Below are positions 6,006-9,122 of a DNA stretch of 9,122 nucleotides, piece by piece (the first letter of the stretch is position 1; each line of letters begins with the position of its first letter). The DNA lies in assembly GCA_964583605.1 (NCBI GenBank), contig CAZOWL010000132.1:1-9122 (forward strand). The letters run 5' to 3'. The notes under the pieces are model-generated. The model searched no databases, was not told the DNA's origin, and worked only from the letters and a program-made list of their open reading frames with translations. The stretch is from CAZOWL01 sp964583605 (GTDB taxonomy: Bacteria; Pseudomonadota; Gammaproteobacteria; Chromatiales; Chromatiaceae). The translations under genes and the position numbers were made by a program.

Positions 6006-6036
6006 TTGGCCAGCGGCCATGCCGTGCCGATATAAT
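6006..6036 (+). promoter_or_regulatory. Probable sigma-70 promoter of the glyQ-glyS-gmhB operon
   Basis: A perfect TATAAT lies at 6031-6036. The best upstream hexamer is TTGGCC at 6006-6011 with a 19-bp spacer, so the -35 element is weak and the spacing long. Start of transcription would be near 6043, leaving a leader of about 35 bases to the glyQ start. No T-box or attenuator-like structure fits in that leader. Confidence 0.55.
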
Positions 6037-6066
6037 TCCGCGCTCGCACATGAGCCTCGCCCTCTC

Positions 6067-6071
6067 AGGAG
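6067..6071 (+). promoter_or_regulatory. Shine-Dalgarno site that fixes the glyQ TTG start
   Basis: AGGAG is followed by six bases (ccgccg) and then TTG at 6078. The upstream ATG at 6050 is in another frame and lacks a site of its own. This placement gives an N-terminus and length matching GlyQ from other bacteria. Confidence 0.7.
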
Positions 6072-6077
6072 CCGCCG

Positions 6078-6986
6078 TTGCCAACCAACTCGCCGGACCT
6101 TGGCACGTTCCAAGGTCTTGTCTTCGCGCTCGAGCGCTTCTGGGCCGATCAGGGCTGTGTGATCGTACAGCCCTTCGACATGGAAGTCGGCGCCGGCACC
6201 TTTCACCCGGCGACCTTCCTGCGCGCGATCGGCCCTGAGCCATGGCGCAGCGCCTATGTTCAGCCATCACGACGCCCGACGGACGGCCGCTATGGCGAGA
6301 ATCCCAACCGGCTCCAGCACTATTATCAGTTCCAAGTCGTCTTGAAGCCGTCGCCGTTGGACATTCAGGACCTGTACCTGGCCTCGCTGCAGGCCGTCGG
6401 TATCGATCCGCTGGTCCACGACATACGCTTCGTTGAGGACAACTGGGAGTCGCCGACCCTCGGTGCCTGGGGACTTGGCTGGGAGGTCTGGCTCAACGGC
6501 ATGGAGGTCACGCAGTTCACCTATTTCCAGCAGGTGGGGGGCCTCGACTGCCGACCCGTGACGGGTGAGATCACCTATGGCCTCGAGCGCATCGCGATGT
6601 ATCTGCAAGGGGTCGAGAGCGTCTACGATCTGCTTTGGGCGCAATCGCCCGTCGGCCGGTGTACCTATGGCGATGTGTTCCATCAAAACGAGGTGGAGCA
6701 ATCGGCCTACAATTTCGAGCAGGCCGACGTCGACGTGCTGTTCGCCCAGTTCGATACCTGCGAGGGTCAGGCGCAGAGGCTCGTCGCGGCCGAGCTCTCG
6801 CTGCCGGCGTACGAGCAGGTCCTGCGCGCCTCGCACACCTTCAACCTGCTCGATGCCCGCAAGGCCATCTCGGTGACCGAGCGACAGCGCTTCATCCTGC
6901 GGGTGCGCGCCCTGGCACGCGCCGTCGCGCAGAGCTATTACGCACGGCGCGAGGCGCTCGGCTTTCCATTGGCGAATCGGGCCTAG
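6078..6986 (+). CDS. glyQ: Glycyl-tRNA synthetase alpha subunit
   Basis: GlyQ is the class II catalytic subunit of the alpha2beta2 glycyl-tRNA synthetase, which attaches glycine to tRNA-Gly in the cytoplasm. The protein has 302 residues, close to the 303 of E. coli. Hallmarks are LGTFQGLVFALERFWADQGC (8-27) and the motif-2 region GAGTFHPATFLRAIGPEPWR (38-57). The stretch YVQPSRRPTDGRYGENPNRL (60-79) and YYQFQVVLKPSP complete it. Later conserved parts include GWEVWLNGMEVTQFTYFQQV and GEITYGLERIAMYLQG. Initiation at TTG 6078 is set by an AGGAG six bases upstream. The weak codon may limit output relative to the beta subunit, but this is inference. The glyS gene begins 9 bp downstream. Confidence 0.98.
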   Translation: MPTNSPDLGTFQGLVFALERFWADQGCVIVQPFDMEVGAGTFHPATFLRAIGPEPWRSAYVQPSRRPTDGRYGENPNRLQHYYQFQVVLKPSPLDIQDLYLASLQAVGIDPLVHDIRFVEDNWESPTLGAWGLGWEVWLNGMEVTQFTYFQQVGGLDCRPVTGEITYGLERIAMYLQGVESVYDLLWAQSPVGRCTYGDVFHQNEVEQSAYNFEQADVDVLFAQFDTCEGQAQRLVAAELSLPAYEQVLRASHTFNLLDARKAISVTERQRFILRVRALARAVAQSYYARREALGFPLANRA

Positions 6987-6995
6987 GGGCAATCA

Positions 6996-9077
6996 GTGCA
7001 CGCACGCGACGATTTGTTGATAGAGATCGGTACCGAGGAGCTGCCGCCGACGGCGCTGCGCGGCCTCTCGCTGGCCTTTCGCGACAACCTGAGCCAGGGG
7101 CTGACCGATCTCGGTCTGACCTTCTCCCATGTCGAGGTCTTCGCGACGCCGAGACGCCTGGCCTGCTTGATCCACGACCTCACCCGACAACAGCCGGACC
7201 AGACCCTCGTCCGGCGCGGGCCGTCCGTAGAGAGTGCGTTCGATCAGGACGGCCAACCCACGAAGGCGGCGCTCGGCTTCGCCGGCGCCTGTGGCGTGCC
7301 TATCGCCGATCTGGCACAGGAGCAGACCGACAAAGGCCTCTGCTTGGTCGCCCGGCGCACCCTACCGGGCAAGGCGGCGACCGAGCTCATCCCGGAGCTC
7401 ATCGAGCGCGCGTTGGCTATGTTGCCGATCGCGAAGCGCATGCGCTGGGCCGATCGCAACGACGAGTTCGTGCGGCCCGTGCATTGGGTCTGCCTGGTCT
7501 TTGGCACGCAGCCGCTCACGGCACGGATCCTGGGGGTCGATGCCGGCAACGAGACGCGCGGCCACCGCTTCCACCACCGCGGGCCGATCACGATTGCTCA
7601 GGCCGGCGACTACGCGCAGCAATTGCGCGCGCATGGCTTCGTCGAGCCGTGCTTCGCGCGACGTCGTGCGGCGATCTTGGACCAGGTCGCGCACCTCCCC
7701 GCGAGCCTATCCGGTCGTGTCGATCCCCCGCCCGAGCTGCTCGATGAGGTGACGGCGCTGTGCGAGTGGCCTCACGCCATCTTGGGTCGCTTCGATGAGG
7801 AGTTTCTCGAGCTCCCGGCGGAGGTCCTGATCGAGACGATGCAGAAGAATCAGAGGTATTTCCCTGTGTATGGCCCGGAGGGCGGGTTGCTGCCGAGATT
7901 CGTGGCCATCGCCAATATCGCGAGTCGCGATCCCGAGGTGGTGCGCGCCGGCAATGAGCGAGTCCTGCGTCCCCGCTTTGCCGATGCGGCCTTTTTCTGG
8001 CGGCAGGATCTCAAGCAACCGCTCGAGGCCTTCTGTCCCGGTCTCGAGCAGGTGGTCTTCCAGAAGAAGCTTGGAAGCATGGCGGACAAGACCCGCCGGG
8101 TCGCCCGCGCGGCGCTTCCGATCGCCGAGCAGCTCGGTGCCGAGCCGGGACCAGTCGTCCGCGCCGCCAGGCTCGCCAAGTGTGACCTGATGACGCAGAT
8201 GATCTTCGAGCTCCCCGCGTTGCAGGGCGTGATGGGGCGCCACTACGCGTTGCGCTCCGGCGAGAACGAGGCGGTGGCCGAGGCCATTGCCGAGCAGTAT
8301 CTTCCGCGTCACGCCGGGGACCTGCTGCCGAAGACGCTCCCCGGCCAGATCCTCTCGCTCGCCGAGCGCCTGGATACCCTGGTCGGGATCTTCGCGATCG
8401 GCCAGCGGCCGACCGGCGTCAAGGACCCGTACGCCCTGCGGCGCTCGGCCATCGGCGTCGTGCGGCTGATGATCGAGGTGCCGCTCGATCTCGACCTGCG
8501 CGAGCTCCTCGAGTGCGTCGCGCAGGGACTCGCCGAGCGACTTGATGCCGGTTCGGCAGCCGCCGAAGTCTTCGACTACATCCTCGACCGGCTACGCCAC
8601 TACTACCAGGAGCAAGGAATCGGCAGCGACTCAGTGGAAGCCGTGACCAGTCTGCCGCTTGGCTCGCTGGCCGATATGGATCGGCGCATCCGGGCCATTG
8701 AGACATTCCGCGGCCTCCCCGAGGCCGCATCCCTCGTCGCCGCGAACAAACGCATCCGCAACATCCTACGGCAAGGCGGTCCCACGGATGGGCTGGATCA
8801 ACAGCCTGACTCGACGCTGCTTGCGGAGCCGAGCGAGCGCACGCTGACCGAACGGCTGACGGCGGTGGCGCTGGAGCTGCAGCCACTGATCCGCGAAAAG
8901 CGCTATCTTGCGGCACTCGAGGCCCTGGCGCGGCTACACGACACCGTGAATGCCTTCTTCGACGAGGTGCTCGTTATGGCCCCTGAGCCGGGCCTGCGCA
9001 GCAATCGCCTCCGCCTGCTCGCTCAGCTCGAGCGCTCCTTCTGCCAGGTCGCCGACATATCACGCCTGCAGCTATGA
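6996..9077 (+). CDS. glyS: Glycyl-tRNA synthetase beta subunit
   Basis: GlyS is the large subunit of the alpha2beta2 glycyl-tRNA synthetase, carrying tRNA recognition and an HD-like domain. It has 693 residues against 689 in E. coli. The N-terminus DLLIEIGTEELPPTAL is diagnostic. Further conserved stretches are VEVFATPRRLACLIHDL, ETMQKNQRYFPVY, DAAFFWRQDL, KLGSMADKTRRV, LQGVMGRHYAL, and GVKDPYALRRSAIGVVRLMI. The C-terminal anticodon-binding-like region ends VADISRLQL. It starts at GTG 6996 with AGGGGC five bases upstream, immediately after the glyQ stop. The final ATGA overlaps the start of gmhB, which implies translational coupling. No frame defects were seen. Confidence 0.98.
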   Translation: MHARDDLLIEIGTEELPPTALRGLSLAFRDNLSQGLTDLGLTFSHVEVFATPRRLACLIHDLTRQQPDQTLVRRGPSVESAFDQDGQPTKAALGFAGACGVPIADLAQEQTDKGLCLVARRTLPGKAATELIPELIERALAMLPIAKRMRWADRNDEFVRPVHWVCLVFGTQPLTARILGVDAGNETRGHRFHHRGPITIAQAGDYAQQLRAHGFVEPCFARRRAAILDQVAHLPASLSGRVDPPPELLDEVTALCEWPHAILGRFDEEFLELPAEVLIETMQKNQRYFPVYGPEGGLLPRFVAIANIASRDPEVVRAGNERVLRPRFADAAFFWRQDLKQPLEAFCPGLEQVVFQKKLGSMADKTRRVARAALPIAEQLGAEPGPVVRAARLAKCDLMTQMIFELPALQGVMGRHYALRSGENEAVAEAIAEQYLPRHAGDLLPKTLPGQILSLAERLDTLVGIFAIGQRPTGVKDPYALRRSAIGVVRLMIEVPLDLDLRELLECVAQGLAERLDAGSAAAEVFDYILDRLRHYYQEQGIGSDSVEAVTSLPLGSLADMDRRIRAIETFRGLPEAASLVAANKRIRNILRQGGPTDGLDQQPDSTLLAEPSERTLTERLTAVALELQPLIREKRYLAALEALARLHDTVNAFFDEVLVMAPEPGLRSNRLRLLAQLERSFCQVADISRLQL

Positions 9078-9122
9078 CGAATCCTCCGCTCATCATCTTG
9101 GATCGGGACGGCGTGATCAACG
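9074..9122 (+). CDS. gmhB: GmhB, heptose 1,7-bisphosphate phosphatase (5' end only)
   Basis: Only the first 16 residues lie in the window: MTNPPLIILDRDGVIN. The DRDGVIN block is HAD-superfamily motif I, with the nucleophile and acid aspartates, as in D-glycero-beta-D-manno-heptose-1,7-bisphosphate 7-phosphatase and the related histidinol phosphatases. The product would serve ADP-heptose supply for lipopolysaccharide core synthesis. The ATG overlaps the glyS stop (ATGA), and the order glyQ-glyS-gmhB is common in gammaproteobacteria, which supports GmhB over HisB. The rest is off the window end. Confidence 0.85.
   Translation, partial: MTNPPLIILDRDGVIN

Noticed and set aside
6050..6052. ATG as the glyQ start
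   Set aside because: It is out of frame with glyQ and has no ribosome site; the TTG at 6078 has AGGAG at ideal spacing.

Overview
The window looks like chromosome of a GC-rich gammaproteobacterium. The reasons are the two-subunit glycyl-tRNA synthetase genes glyQ and glyS followed by gmhB, an order common in gammaproteobacteria, and the strong G/C bias at third codon positions. A purple-sulfur or related Chromatiales lineage would fit (MgtE, a DUF1538/P-II locus, a RAYT remnant, dispersed 'ccctctgggagaggg' repeats), but that placement is inference. No tRNA, rRNA or CRISPR array was seen.

Left part (1-2282): a decayed locus on the minus strand. It holds a two-domain DUF1538 membrane-protein gene (about 1818-648) broken by three frame changes, a first P-II-like gene (651-268) with one in-frame TAA, and a second P-II-like gene (271-25) that is frameshifted and ends inside a dispersed repeat. 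The ATGA start/stop overlaps of the old operon survive. A 128-bp repeat (1943-2070) lies upstream of it, and an inverted partial copy (1-34) lies at its 3' end, so the dead cassette sits between two inverted copies.

Middle (2283-4494): an intact mgtE-type Mg2+ channel/transporter gene on the minus strand, whose N-terminal domain appears duplicated. A gene-poor stretch follows with a 3' remnant of a REP-associated tyrosine transposase (RAYT, TnpA_REP) on the plus strand, and a second complete 128-bp repeat copy (4367-4494) just downstream of it.

Right part (4627-9122): plus-strand genes. An HPP-family membrane protein gene is followed after 18 bp by a two-CBS-domain protein gene, a split version of the HPP-CBS fusion found elsewhere. 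Next comes a promoter with a perfect TATAAT box, then the glyQ-glyS-gmhB operon: glyQ has a TTG start, glyS a GTG start, and gmhB overlaps glyS by ATGA and is cut by the window end. The glycyl-tRNA synthetase subunits are essential and intact, in contrast with the decayed left end.

The least ordinary material is the repeat family beside a RAYT remnant, the repeat-bracketed DUF1538/P-II pseudogene cassette and the duplicated MgtE N-domain. I see no clearly new functional system.
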